Positions 7,130 through 16,037 of a stretch of DNA of 64,000 nucleotides are shown here, in pieces. Every line of letters begins with the position of its first letter. Position 1 is the first letter of the stretch. Made by a program: the position numbers and the translations under genes. The DNA comes from Billgrantia montanilacus. Lineage in GTDB: Bacteria > Pseudomonadota > Gammaproteobacteria > Pseudomonadales > Halomonadaceae. A model generated the notes under the pieces. The model saw nothing but the letters and a program-made list of their open reading frames with translations. It was not told the DNA's origin and did not search any database. The DNA lies in assembly GCF_003336675.1 (NCBI RefSeq), contig NZ_QPII01000018.1, positions 1 through 64,000 of the forward strand. The letters run 5' to 3'.

Positions 7130-10030
7130 ATGGAACAGCTCCAGACCCCCGATGCGGCCAGCCTGTCCATCACCGCACCGCAGACGCTGCGCGTCATCAA
7201 GCGTACCGGTGACGTGGCAGCCTTCGATGTCAGCAAGATCGCCGTGGCCATGTCCAAGGCCTTCATTGCCGTGGAGGGAGACAATGCGGCCTCCTCCTCA
7301 CGGGTACGTGATTTCGTCGCCGAGGCCTCGCGCACCATTGCCGAAACCTTCCAGCGTCGTATGCCCGATGGCGGCACGGTTCACATCGAGGACATCCAGG
7401 ACAAGGTCGAACTGGCGCTGATGCGTGCCGGCGAACAGAAGGTCGCCCGGGCCTACGTCCTCTATCGTGAAGCCCACGCTCGGGCCCGGGCCGCTGCCGG
7501 CGATGATATCGAGAAGCCCCACCCCACGCTCAACGTCACCGCCCTCGATGGCAGCCGCCGCCCGCTCGACCTGGGCCGCATCGAGACCCTGGTGTTCGAT
7601 GCCTGCGCGGAGCTGGCCAACGTCGACCCCAACCGCATCGTCGAAGAGGCACTGAAGAACCTCTACGACGGCGTTACCGTCGATGGCGTCTCCCAGGCGC
7701 TGATGATGACCGCCCGCACCCTGGTGGAGAAGGACCCCAACTACACCTACGTCACCGCCCGCCTGCTGCAGGACAACCTGCGCCGCGAGGCGCTGTCGTT
7801 CCTGGGCGTGGCCGAGGAAGCCACCTTCGGCGAGATGGCCGAGCTCTACAAGCCCGCCTTCCACGCCTACGTGGCCCGTGGAATCGAGTTCGAGCAGCTC
7901 GACCCCAGGCTCGCCGAGTTCGATCTGGAGCGTCTGGGCGACGCGCTGGACCATACCCGCGACAACGCCTTCACCTACCTGGGCCTGCAGACCCTCTACG
8001 ATCGCTACTTCATCCACCGCGACGACGTGCGCTACGAGCTGCCCCAGGTGATGTTCATGCGCGTCGCCATGGGCCTCTCGCTGAATGAAGACGACCGCGA
8101 AGCCCGCGCCATCGAATTCTACGAGCTGCTCTCCAGCTTCGACTACATGGCCTCCACGCCGACGCTGTTCAACGCCGGCACCGTGCGTAGCCAGCTCTCC
8201 TCCTGCTACCTCACCACCGTGCCCGACAACCTGGATGGCATCTACAGTGCCATCCGCGACAACGCCCTGCTCTCCAAGTGGGCCGGCGGCCTGGGCAACG
8301 ACTGGACGCCGGTGCGCGCCCTGGGCTCCTACATCAAGGGCACCAACGGCAAGAGCCAGGGCGTGGTGCCTTTCCTCAAGGTGGTCAATGACACCGCGGT
8401 GGCGGTGAACCAGGGCGGCAAGCGCAAGGGGGCGGTCTGCGCCTACCTGGAGACCTGGCACCTGGACGTCGAGGAGTTCCTCGACCTGCGCAAGAACACC
8501 GGTGACGACCGTCGCCGCGCCCATGACATGAACACCGCCAACTGGGTCCCGGATCTGTTCATGAAGCGGGTCTTCGACGACAAGGAGTGGACGCTCTTCT
8601 CACCCTCCAACTGTCCGGACCTCCACGACCTCTACGGCGCCGCCTTCGAGAAGCGCTATGAGGAGTACGAGGCGATGACCTACAGCGGCCAGCTCAAGCT
8701 CTACAAGCGGGTCCGCGCCAAGGACCTGTGGCGCAAGATGCTCTCGATGCTGTTCGAGACGGGCCATCCCTGGATCACCTTCAAGGACCCCTGCAACCTG
8801 CGCAGCCCCCAGCAGCACGCCGGCGTGGTGCACTCCTCCAACCTGTGCACCGAGATCACGCTCAACACCAGCGTCGACGAGATCGCGGTGTGCAACCTGG
8901 GTTCGGTCAACCTGGCCCAGCACGTGACCGACGGCAAGCTCGACAACGAGAAGCTGGGCAAGACGGTACGCACCGCGGTGCGGATGCTCGATAACGTCAT
9001 CGACATCAACTACTACGCGGTGCCCCAGGCGCGCAATTCCAACTTCAAGCACCGTCCGGTGGGGCTGGGCATCATGGGCTTCCAGGATGCGCTCTACGCC
9101 CTGGGCATCGCCTACGCCAGCGACGGAGCCATCGAGTTCGCCGACCGTTCCATGGAGCTGGTCAGCTACCACGCCATCGAGGCTTCCAGTGATCTCGCCG
9201 CCGAACGCGGCCGCTACGAAAGCTTCGACGGTTCGCTCTGGAGCCAGGGTGTGCTGCCCATCGACTCCATCGAGAAGCTCAGGGTCGAACGCGGCGAGCA
9301 GTACATCGAGGTCGACACCTCGAGCACCCAGGACTGGGGACGTATCCGCAACAAGGTCGCCAAGCAGGGCATGCGCAACTCCAATGTGATGGCCATTGCC
9401 CCCACGGCGACCATCTCCAACATCTGCGGCGTCACCCAGTCCATCGAGCCGACGTATCAGAACCTCTATGTGAAGTCGAATCTCTCCGGCGAGTTCACCG
9501 TGGTCAACGCCTTCATGGTCAATGACCTCAAGGAGCGCGGCCTGTGGGACGAGGTGATGATCAACGACCTCAAGTACTACGACGGCAGCGTCCAGCCCAT
9601 CGACCGGGTGCCGGATGACCTCAAGGCGAAGTACGCCTCCGCCTTCGAGGTGGAGCCCAAGTGGCTGGTCGAGGCCGCCTCCCGTCGCCAGAAGTGGATC
9701 GACCAGGCCCAGTCTCTGAACCTCTACATCAAGGGGGTTTCCGGCAAGAAGCTCGACGTGACCTATCGTATGGCCTGGTTCCGTGGCCTGAAGACCACCT
9801 ACTACCTGCGCGCCCTGGGCGCCACCTCGGTGGAGAAGTCCACCGTGGAGCGCGGCACTCTGAACGCCGTGAGCAACGGCGGTGCGCCGGAACCGACCCC
9901 GACACCCGCCGCGCCGGCCGCGTCCGAGCCGCGGGGTATAGAGGACTTTCTGAGCGGCAAGGCGGGCAGCGGTTCACGCGCGCCCAGCGCCTCCGAAATC
10001 GATGATCTGGGCTGCGAAGCCTGCCAGTAA
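7130..10030 (+). CDS. nrdA: Class Ia ribonucleotide reductase alpha subunit
   Basis: Large subunit, 966 residues, reducing ribonucleoside diphosphates to deoxy forms. N-terminal ATP-cone 1 spans residues about 20-110 (LRVIKRTGDVAAFDVSKI) and a second ATP-cone about 125-220, the two-cone layout of Pseudomonas aeruginosa NrdA. The catalytic barrel shows the redox cysteine (QLSSCYLTT), the radical-site loop NLCTEITLNTS with Asn, Cys and Glu, and the second redox Cys (AVCNLGSVNL). The radical-transfer tyrosine pair is in TTYYLRALGATSVEKST. The C-terminal shuttle pair is Cys962 and Cys965 in GCEACQ. A Pro/Ala-rich linker precedes that tail. AGGAAGGGAA lies upstream of the ATG. It is co-transcribed with nrdB. 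Confidence 0.97.
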   Translation: MEQLQTPDAASLSITAPQTLRVIKRTGDVAAFDVSKIAVAMSKAFIAVEGDNAASSSRVRDFVAEASRTIAETFQRRMPDGGTVHIEDIQDKVELALMRAGEQKVARAYVLYREAHARARAAAGDDIEKPHPTLNVTALDGSRRPLDLGRIETLVFDACAELANVDPNRIVEEALKNLYDGVTVDGVSQALMMTARTLVEKDPNYTYVTARLLQDNLRREALSFLGVAEEATFGEMAELYKPAFHAYVARGIEFEQLDPRLAEFDLERLGDALDHTRDNAFTYLGLQTLYDRYFIHRDDVRYELPQVMFMRVAMGLSLNEDDREARAIEFYELLSSFDYMASTPTLFNAGTVRSQLSSCYLTTVPDNLDGIYSAIRDNALLSKWAGGLGNDWTPVRALGSYIKGTNGKSQGVVPFLKVVNDTAVAVNQGGKRKGAVCAYLETWHLDVEEFLDLRKNTGDDRRRAHDMNTANWVPDLFMKRVFDDKEWTLFSPSNCPDLHDLYGAAFEKRYEEYEAMTYSGQLKLYKRVRAKDLWRKMLSMLFETGHPWITFKDPCNLRSPQQHAGVVHSSNLCTEITLNTSVDEIAVCNLGSVNLAQHVTDGKLDNEKLGKTVRTAVRMLDNVIDINYYAVPQARNSNFKHRPVGLGIMGFQDALYALGIAYASDGAIEFADRSMELVSYHAIEASSDLAAERGRYESFDGSLWSQGVLPIDSIEKLRVERGEQYIEVDTSSTQDWGRIRNKVAKQGMRNSNVMAIAPTATISNICGVTQSIEPTYQNLYVKSNLSGEFTVVNAFMVNDLKERGLWDEVMINDLKYYDGSVQPIDRVPDDLKAKYASAFEVEPKWLVEAASRRQKWIDQAQSLNLYIKGVSGKKLDVTYRMAWFRGLKTTYYLRALGATSVEKSTVERGTLNAVSNGGAPEPTPTPAAPAASEPRGIEDFLSGKAGSGSRAPSASEIDDLGCEACQ

Positions 10031-10041
10031 CACGACACCCC

Positions 10042-10073
10042 CTGCAGGAGCGCGGCAAACCGCGCGCCTGCAG
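10042..10073 (+). promoter_or_regulatory. Stem-loop in the nrdA-nrdB gap
   Basis: CTGCAGG-a-GCGCGG, loop CAAA, then CCGCGC-g-CCTGCAG folds into a 13-pair stem with one mismatch. No T-tract follows, so it is not a standard terminator. In this 73-bp intercistronic gap it more likely slows decay of the nrdA message or partly attenuates nrdB to set the subunit ratio. That role is inference. Confidence 0.6.
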
Positions 10074-10103
10074 GCAGCCGGACCACATACCGGAGAGAAA
10101 TAG

Positions 10104-11354
10104 ATGCTGAACTGGGACGAATTCAACGAAGACGAGACCGCCGTTGCCGACAAGCCGGCACCGGCAACACCGCCGCCCGGCGCCAAGGCGGAGCCGAGCG
10201 CCCCGGCTGAAGCCGGCGAGGTCCAGGAAGCCGGCGGGAACTACGTGATCGCCGAGGCCGACCGCATCGAGCGCGCCCGCAAGTCGCTGGAGGAGCTCGA
10301 CGTTGCCGCCGGCCTCGAGGAACTGGAGATGGGTGCGGCGCGCATCGAGGTCAGCGACAAGCAGATGATCAACGCCCGCGCCGACTTGAACCAGCTTGTG
10401 CCGTTCAAGTACGAATGGGCCTGGCAGAAGTACCTGGACGGCAGCGCCAACCATTGGATGCCCCAGGAAGTGAACATGAACGCCGACATCGCCCTGTGGA
10501 AGAGCCAGGATGGGCTCACCGCGGACGAGCGGCGTATCGTCGAACGCAGCCTCGGCTACTTCTCCACCGCCGACTCGCTGGTGGCCAATAACCTGGTGCT
10601 GGCGCTCTACCGCCTGATCACCAACCCCGAATGCCGGCAGTACCTGCTGCGCCAGGCCTTCGAGGAGGCCATCCACACCCACGCCTACCAGTATTGCGTG
10701 GAGTCGCTGGGCATGGACGAGGGTGCGGTCTTCAACATGTACCGCGAGGTGCCCTCCGTGGCCGCCAAGTCGGCCTGGAGCCTCAAGCACACCCAGTCAC
10801 TGGCGCGCGCCGACTTCAACACCGGCACCCCGGAGACCGACCAGGAGCTGCTGCGCAACCTGGTGGCCTTCTACTGCGTCACCGAAGGCATCTTCTTCTA
10901 CTGCGGCTTCAGCCAGATCCTCTCCATGGGGCGGCGCAACAAGATGACCGGTGTGGCCGAGCAGTTCCAGTACATCCTGCGTGACGAGTCGATGCATCTG
11001 AACTTCGGCGTCGACATGATCAACCAGATCAAGATCGAGAACCCGCACCTGTGGACGGCCGAGTTCCAGGACGAGGTGACACAGATGATCCTCGAGGGCA
11101 CCGAGCTCGAGATCGCCTATGCCCGCGACACCATGCCCCGCGGGGTGCTGGGCATGAACGCGGCGATCATGGAGGAGTACCTGCGCTTCATCTGCAACCG
11201 CCGCCTGGCCCAGATCGGCCTCAAGGAGCAGTATCCCGGCGCGCAGAACCCCTTCCCCTGGATGAGCGAGATCATCGACCTGCGCAAGGAGAAGAATTTC
11301 TTCGAGACCCGCGTCACGGAATATCAGGTGGGTGGCGCGCTGAGCTGGGATTGA
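10104..11354 (+). CDS. nrdB: Class Ia ribonucleotide reductase beta subunit
   Basis: Radical-generating small subunit, 416 residues. Residues 1-50 are a Pro/Ala/Glu-rich low-complexity extension before the ferritin-like core. Di-iron ligands and the radical tyrosine are visible: Glu188 and His191 in [12 protein letters not shown] with Tyr195 at the E. coli Tyr122 position, a Glu in [10 protein letters not shown], and Glu and His in [11 protein letters not shown]. The C-terminus [10 protein letters not shown] provides the tail that docks on NrdA. The start ATG at 10104 has GGAGAGAAA just upstream. It follows nrdA by 73 bp and shares its NrdR-controlled promoter. Confidence 0.97.
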   Translation: MLNWDEFNEDETAVADKPAPATPPPGAKAEPSAPAEAGEVQEAGGNYVIAEADRIERARKSLEELDVAAGLEELEMGAARIEVSDKQMINARADLNQLVPFKYEWAWQKYLDGSANHWMPQEVNMNADIALWKSQDGLTADERRIVERSLGYFSTADSLVANNLVLALYRLITNPECRQYLLRQAFEEAIHTHAYQYCVESLGMDEGAVFNMYREVPSVAAKSAWSLKHTQSLARADFNTGTPETDQELLRNLVAFYCVTEGIFFYCGFSQILSMGRRNKMTGVAEQFQYILRDESMHLNFGVDMINQIKIENPHLWTAEFQDEVTQMILEGTELEIAYARDTMPRGVLGMNAAIMEEYLRFICNRRLAQIGLKEQYPGAQNPFPWMSEIIDLRKEKNFFETRVTEYQVGGALSWD

Positions 11355-11410
11355 CCGGGACTGGCAAGCGGGGGGAATCCCCGATAGTGGCAAGCTTGGG
11401 AGGAAGCAAC

Positions 11411-11527
11411 ATGACCGAATCGAGAAGTGTCATCAAACGCGTCTACGTGCCCACGCATGTACGCGATCTTCCTAACGGGGAGAGGGTAAGAATCCCCGGC
11501 TACTATAAGAAGCCACCCTCGAGCTGA
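11411..11527 (+). CDS. Small basic protein downstream of nrdB (38 aa)
   Basis: An open frame beginning with ATG at 11411, preceded by GGGAGGAAGCAAC, an excellent ribosome-binding site. It encodes 38 residues rich in Lys, Arg and Pro (core VIKRVYVPTHVRDLPNGERV, ending PPSS). It has no signal peptide or membrane segment. It lies 56 bp after nrdB and directly before a strong terminator, so it is the last gene of the nrd transcript. I do not recognise the family. The strong translation signal and position make it a likely real gene; function unknown. Confidence 0.65.
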   Translation: MTESRSVIKRVYVPTHVRDLPNGERVRIPGYYKKPPSS

Positions 11528-11531
11528 GGCG

Positions 11532-11566
11532 ACGCCCCTCCCGGCAACGGGCGGGGCGTTTTTCTT
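11532..11566 (+). terminator. Rho-independent terminator of the nrdAB operon
   Basis: ACGCCCCTCCCG, loop gcaa, CGGGCGGGGCGT forms a 12-position stem with one mismatch, followed by TTTTTCTT. It closes the nrdA-nrdB-small-protein transcript, 4 bp after the small gene's stop codon. Confidence 0.9.
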
Positions 11567-11631
11567 CAACCCTGGCAACGCCCATACCCGGGTGACGCCT
11601 CTCTCCCGACGAACCAACCGAGGACAATCCG

Positions 11632-11940
11632 ATGCATGCAACGCGATCCGCTGAAGCACGTCGCGACTCCCGGGCCTGGCAGACCGCCCTGGATCGAGCA
11701 CTCGCCGCCCATGACAGCGAAGACGCCTTCGCCCACTATCCCCATGTGGCCTTCGCCTTCCCGTCGTCGTCCCCCAATCCCTACTCGGGGGACTATCCGC
11801 TACTCAACTACCGAGAGCTGAAGGAGTGGGCGACCTCGCGCGGCTGGCGTGTCCGCCCCGCCCCGGAGCGGGCACCCGCCGGCGAGAAGTACAGTCCGCC
11901 GGTTCGCTTCACCCGCGGCAGGACTCATCACATGCCCTAG
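11632..11940 (+). CDS. Hypothetical protein (102 aa)
   Basis: A 102-residue frame starting ATG at 11632 with GAGGACA upstream. The product is soluble-looking, with an amphipathic N-terminal helix (SRAWQTALDRALAAHDSEDAFAH) followed by a Pro/Ser/Tyr-rich segment and a basic C-terminus. No motif is recognised. Codon use matches the neighbours and it stands alone after the nrd terminator. A second frame from 11849 overlaps its 3' end and looks like a shadow. Probably real; function unknown. Confidence 0.55.
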   Translation: MHATRSAEARRDSRAWQTALDRALAAHDSEDAFAHYPHVAFAFPSSSPNPYSGDYPLLNYRELKEWATSRGWRVRPAPERAPAGEKYSPPVRFTRGRTHHMP

Positions 11941-11953
11941 TCATCACAAGCGC

Positions 11954-11987
11954 CGCAAGTTGACCGGGTGCTCCCGGCCAACTTGCG
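11954..11987. terminator. Strong hairpin between convergent genes
   Basis: CGCAAGTTGACCGGG, loop tgct, CCCGGCCAACTTGCG forms a 15-position stem with one mismatch, between the 3' ends of the hypothetical gene (+) and the antiporter (-). No clear T-tract follows on either strand, so it may work as a bidirectional transcript-end stabiliser rather than a classical terminator. Confidence 0.5.
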
Positions 11988-12090
11988 CCCGAATCGCCTT
12001 CCCCAAGGGCGCTAGCCCCTTGCCTTCCGGTTCACGTGCACTAGAGTTCGCAGCCAGCCATTCAGGTAAGGTTCGTCCGATATCACGATA

Positions 12091-13335
12091 TCACTCGTTG
12101 CCGGCTCCTCGCCTCTTCGTCTCCAGGCGGCCGTACAGTCTGGCGAGGGGGGTGGCGCTGATGCCATGAACGATCATCGAGGCGAGGGCGATAAGGCTAC
12201 CAAGCGTCCAGGCGATATCGTAGCCCGTGCGGCTGGAGATCAGCGTTGCGTAGTAGAGGGCGGAGATACCGATCGGGCCGAACCATCCCATGATCCAGGC
12301 GATCGGCCAGTCGCGTAACGGCGGTAGCCACGGTCGCAGCAGCAGTATCACCGGCAGGCGGCGCAGCATCAGCACGAGTAGCGCCAATATCAGCCCTTCC
12401 CACCCCAGTGCCAGCCACTCGGACCAGGGCGTTATCAGGCCGAAGAAGACAAAGACCGGCAGGGTCAGCAGGATATTGACCGCCTCCTGTACGTTGTCCT
12501 CCTCGCTGCGCTCCTTGCCGCCCACCTCCTGGTCGAAGGCCAGGCCAGCGGCGAACACGCCAAGAATGCTGTTGGTATCCAGCAGCGAGCCCAACCCCAG
12601 CACCAGGATCGTCAGCGCCAGGGTAATGGAGAGAAAGGAAGGCTGGTCGAGAAAGCCACGCTGCTCAGACCACTGCAATGCCCGCCCTGCCGCCCAGCCA
12701 AGTGCGATCCCGATGAGCACGCCCCCGCCGACCTCCCACAGCCAGACCCTGCCGAACCAGTCGAGCCAGACGTCGCCGGCAGGGAAGGACAACAGCAAGA
12801 TCGGCAGCAGAACCAGGGGATAGGCTAGACCATCATTGGCGCCGGATTCGATCGAAAGCAGGTGCCGATACCCGTTGGGGAGGTTTTCTTTGGCCACCCC
12901 GCCGGTAACGATAGAAGACGCCACTACCGGGTCGGTGGCGCAGATGGTGCCGCCGACCAGCAAAGCCATCAACAGCGGCAGGCCCATGACCCAGTGCGTC
13001 AGCAGCGAGCTGACCAGAAACATGGCCGGCATGGCAACGGCGAGCAGTATCAGAAGAGAGCGCCAATGAACGAAGGGATAGCGAGGCGGCAGGCGCAGGG
13101 CGATGCCCATCAGGCTGATGCCCAGGGTGAAGCGCGCCGTCTCCTCGAACAGTTTCTTTTCGTCACCCCAGCCGGCCGGATCCAGCACCCCGGCTCCCTG
13201 GGGACTGAGTGCCACACCCAGCACGAATGCCAACAGGGGTCCCGTAAGCCAGGTGCGCTCCAGCGGGCGCGACAGCAGCCCGACGACCAGCACCAAGCCT
13301 CCCACGACGGCCAAGACGACATTGATCTCTTGCAT
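12091..13335 (-). CDS. CPA1-family Na+/H+ (cation:proton) antiporter
   Basis: Inner-membrane antiporter of 414 residues with about 12 hydrophobic segments. The CPA1/NhaP core is recognisable: GGTICATDPVVASS (the Thr-Asp-Pro motif), then ESGANDGLAYPLVLLP, which carries the paired ion-binding Asn-Asp. Such proteins exchange cytoplasmic Na+ or K+ for external protons and matter for pH and salt tolerance, in keeping with a halophile. GGGAG sits 6 bp before the ATG. There is no long cytoplasmic C-terminal regulatory tail; the protein ends just after the last membrane segment. It stands alone, convergent with the preceding gene. Substrate ion is not predictable. Confidence 0.9.
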   Translation of the reverse strand: MQEINVVLAVVGGLVLVVGLLSRPLERTWLTGPLLAFVLGVALSPQGAGVLDPAGWGDEKKLFEETARFTLGISLMGIALRLPPRYPFVHWRSLLILLAVAMPAMFLVSSLLTHWVMGLPLLMALLVGGTICATDPVVASSIVTGGVAKENLPNGYRHLLSIESGANDGLAYPLVLLPILLLSFPAGDVWLDWFGRVWLWEVGGGVLIGIALGWAAGRALQWSEQRGFLDQPSFLSITLALTILVLGLGSLLDTNSILGVFAAGLAFDQEVGGKERSEEDNVQEAVNILLTLPVFVFFGLITPWSEWLALGWEGLILALLVLMLRRLPVILLLRPWLPPLRDWPIAWIMGWFGPIGISALYYATLISSRTGYDIAWTLGSLIALASMIVHGISATPLARLYGRLETKRRGAGNE

Positions 13336-13462
13336 GGTTCACTCCCTGTGACCTTCGGCCTCCTTTCAAACGTAGCGCGGGTTGCCGGTAGTACAAGGGG
13401 CGGTGGGGAGGTGGGGAGGTGAGGGCTGCGCAGCGATTAAATTGCACGACTACAAGGAGTAT

Positions 13463-14584
13463 TCAATCATTCTGCCATGTGGTAATTGAAATAGAATCTC
13501 CGATGGAGCCACCAGCAAAAAAATCTAACGCCATAGAGCTGTAATAAACGCTCGGCGTTCCGTTACCTGTGTATTCCATACTTTTACCAATAACGGCACC
13601 GACTATTGCACTCGTCCCTTTACCATCGATAGTAGGAGGAACTACTACCTGAGAGTCGCTGCCGTCGATGCCTTGCCTAGCAATAACCAAACCAGCAAAA
13701 CAAGCGTTACCTTGCTTGAACTCTAAGGTGCCACCCTCTAAAATAATAATCCCCCCGGAATCACTATTTATTTCAATAGTTTCATTAACACCCGCGTAAG
13801 CAATATTGCTGAGACCAGAGACCTGCCCTGGGTTCATGGCCACCTTACCGCCACTCAGAAGATCATCTATGAACTGATCCAACTCCGCCTCAGCTTCAGA
13901 AATAGTAAGATCTTCAGCATATGCCAATTCTTCATAGCCAGACTCGCTCGACACAACGGGAGGATCACCATCGATATTATCCCCTTTTCCACCCTCGGAA
14001 TAGATACCGTCAGGTATGATTAAACCAGCCCTATCTTGACCGCTTGTATTTATCTCAGGCGTATTACTTCCTTTTATACTGCAGCCTGCTTCTCCTACAA
14101 TATGATCACGCCCATTAATAGAACTACTCGCCTGACCTGAACCAGTGGAAACAGAACAATTAGTTCCGTAACAGGTATATGCACCATTAGCTTTGATAAA
14201 ATCGGGAGGCACTCTCGCAAAAACAGTATCTAAAAAGGCTCTTGACTGTTGGCCTGACAGGCCTTGAACCCTGACCTCCACAGAGCTCGCACCCCAGATC
14301 ACTGGCTCAATGACTTCATATCTATTGCCTGCTGCTGCAAGAGCAGCGTGCCCATCCCAAGACTCTTCTTCACTACTAGTAGTTGGCCACCCTTCACTTT
14401 TCAGCCATGCCATAAATTCAGATGCGCCTAATTCAGCATTCATTTGTGCTTCTGTAGTGGCTTTGTAATTGCCTGCCAACCGCTCGTCGAGGATTGAAGA
14501 CTGCATGCCAGAAAGTCCTAGCATCAGCGACATTGTCAAAAGAGAAAGGACAACAACCAAAGCTGCGCCTCTTTGCCTTTTCAT
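13463..14584 (-). CDS. pilX: PilX-like minor pilin / pilus assembly protein
   Basis: Last gene of the minor pilin operon, 373 residues. ATG 14584 was chosen because GGGAGG lies 5 bp upstream and it starts MKRQRGAALVVVLSLLTMSL, the PilX N-terminus with a Gly before a single hydrophobic helix. Family context: minor pilins prime type IV pilus assembly and form a complex with PilV, PilW and often PilY1 at the tip. The region after about residue 130 is Gly/Ser/Asn-rich with several Cys and repetitive beta-like stretches, and is much more AT-rich than its neighbours, suggesting surface diversification or transfer. No pilY1 follows; the next gene is the antiporter on the same strand, after 127 bp. 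Confidence 0.8.
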   Translation of the reverse strand: MKRQRGAALVVVLSLLTMSLMLGLSGMQSSILDERLAGNYKATTEAQMNAELGASEFMAWLKSEGWPTTSSEEESWDGHAALAAAGNRYEVIEPVIWGASSVEVRVQGLSGQQSRAFLDTVFARVPPDFIKANGAYTCYGTNCSVSTGSGQASSSINGRDHIVGEAGCSIKGSNTPEINTSGQDRAGLIIPDGIYSEGGKGDNIDGDPPVVSSESGYEELAYAEDLTISEAEAELDQFIDDLLSGGKVAMNPGQVSGLSNIAYAGVNETIEINSDSGGIIILEGGTLEFKQGNACFAGLVIARQGIDGSDSQVVVPPTIDGKGTSAIVGAVIGKSMEYTGNGTPSVYYSSMALDFFAGGSIGDSISITTWQND

Positions 14585-14615
14585 AACAACCTCCCGGCAC
14601 AAAATATAATTATAT

Positions 14616-15188
14616 TCAATTAACTGCGGCATTCCGATTCACTGCATGAAAAGTGAATTCATCAGGATTATCAGCCACTCCTGACTCAAGGCGAAAAACT
14701 AGCTCCCAGACTCCATCTCCCAAGCTACTCGGCATAGGGAATCCACCCGAAACAAAACCTCCGACCAATGGCTCGGTAAATTCTGGCACCGTTGGACAGC
14801 CTACCTTCAGCATGAGAGTGTTCTCGCCATTAAATTCTTCGACCCAATATTCCTTTGTAACATTAGCCCCAGAACCACAAGAAGCAAGGTCGCCATTATT
14901 AGGCACTACCAAATTAAAGACTGAATCATCGTTTATGGTATTCGCTCGTCGAATATCACGAATCAACATTTCAGTGGCAAAGGTAAGCGCCGCCTGCTTG
15001 TTGCCCATCAGCTCGGTCTGACGAAAGGTCTGGAAGCCCATCAGAAAAAGCTGGCCTGCGCCTAGGATAATGATCAGACCAATCACCAGCGCCACCATCA
15101 GCTCAATCAGGCTGAAACCCCGCTGATGCCTAGATAGCAGGACGCCGTCCAGGCTTGGAAAAACGCTTGGCCCGTGTCGACGATTCAT
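14616..15188 (-). CDS. pilW: PilW-like minor pilin
   Basis: 190-residue prepilin-like protein. It starts at ATG 15188, overlapping the pilV stop as ATGA, so translation is coupled. A long 24-residue leader precedes the cleavage site QRG|FSLIELMVALVIGLIII, the class III signal processed by PilD with Glu at position +5. A single hydrophobic helix is followed by a variable globular domain. In the family PilW joins PilV and PilX in the pilus-priming complex. Its C-terminal half is AT-rich like pilX. It lies 31 bp upstream of pilX. Confidence 0.82.
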   Translation of the reverse strand: MNRRHGPSVFPSLDGVLLSRHQRGFSLIELMVALVIGLIIILGAGQLFLMGFQTFRQTELMGNKQAALTFATEMLIRDIRRANTINDDSVFNLVVPNNGDLASCGSGANVTKEYWVEEFNGENTLMLKVGCPTVPEFTEPLVGGFVSGGFPMPSSLGDGVWELVFRLESGVADNPDEFTFHAVNRNAAVN

Positions 15189-15592
15189 AGCTCAGGAAGC
15201 CTGAAGAGATAAATAAATGGTTCTAGGTCCTCTTCATCCATGAATCGCCCCTCCTGCCAAGCAATAGTTACTATATAATTGCAATTGCTAGGTGAAACTA
15301 TGCTACTTCCTGCATCAGCTAAAATCTTGCCAAACCACTCCGTTTTCCAATCACCTTCAATATCGCTATCGCTTGGGCATGTTTTAGGATTCGATTTAGA
15401 TAGTTTTTCCCATGCCCTTTCCTGGGCGTCGATAGCCGCCAGGCTCACCACCGAGCGCTGATAACCCATATGGGCGCTCTGCAAGGCCTTGAGCTGCATG
15501 GCCGCCACGCCCAGCAGCCCGATGGAGAGTACCACCAGAGCAATCAGCGCCTCGATCAGCGTAAAGCCTATCTGTGAACGGTTGCCCTTCAT
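15185..15592 (-). CDS. pilV: PilV-like minor pilin
   Basis: 135 residues from ATG 15592, preceded by GAGGG at 5 bp; an in-frame ATG four codons upstream (15604) is less well placed. The type IV prepilin signal is QIG|FTLIEALIALVVLSIGLLGVAAMQLKAL with Glu at +5. The PilV family also shows this motif with a following Gly-Val-Ala. Residues 45-135 are a short globular domain with two Cys. It sits between fimT (9 bp away) and pilW (4-bp overlap) in a same-strand operon. Confidence 0.82.
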   Translation of the reverse strand: MKGNRSQIGFTLIEALIALVVLSIGLLGVAAMQLKALQSAHMGYQRSVVSLAAIDAQERAWEKLSKSNPKTCPSDSDIEGDWKTEWFGKILADAGSSIVSPSNCNYIVTIAWQEGRFMDEEDLEPFIYLFRLPEL

Positions 15593-15600
15593 CGAAACCC

Positions 15601-16032
15601 TCATGGCGACTTCCCGATACGCCCGGTGGTGCTAACCTTCATCTTGCGATTATCATCACCTTGGGCAATAGCGATTTCACAATCAGTAGGAGTACAGCTT
15701 TCGCGCCGGCCAAGAGAATTAAAAACCACTGTCACATTAGATACTTCTACACGCCGATCTCGCCCTTGACGGATCACGAGATCCTTTCCGCCCGCATTGA
15801 CTTCATAAACCCAAGCTCCACCATCATCATCAATCTGGAAAGAGACATTATCTCGCCGCTTGATCGCTTCGCTTCTGGCGTAGTTGAGCCCCGACAGCAC
15901 CTCGTTATAATCGCCAGCCAATCGGTTGCTCGCCATCATGCTCTGAAAGCCCGGCACGGCGATGGTGGCCATGATGGCCATCACCGCGATCGTGACCAAC
16001 AGCTCGATCAACGTGAAGCCGGTACTTTTCAT
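15601..16032 (-). CDS. fimT: FimT/GspH-type pseudopilin
   Basis: 143 residues from ATG 16032; an in-frame GTG at 16041 overlaps the end of pilE and is an alternative start. The prepilin signal STG|FTLIELLVTIAVMAIMATIAVPGF has Glu at +5. It is followed by the GspH-domain landmark ARSEAIKRRDNVSF and a C-terminal GRIGKSP. FimT/FimU proteins are minor pilins that initiate the type IV pilus, and FimT of some species binds DNA during transformation. The FimT and FimU branches cannot be separated here, so the symbol is provisional. Confidence 0.75.
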   Translation of the reverse strand: MKSTGFTLIELLVTIAVMAIMATIAVPGFQSMMASNRLAGDYNEVLSGLNYARSEAIKRRDNVSFQIDDDGGAWVYEVNAGGKDLVIRQGRDRRVEVSNVTVVFNSLGRRESCTPTDCEIAIAQGDDNRKMKVSTTGRIGKSP

Positions 16033-16037
16033 GGCTT

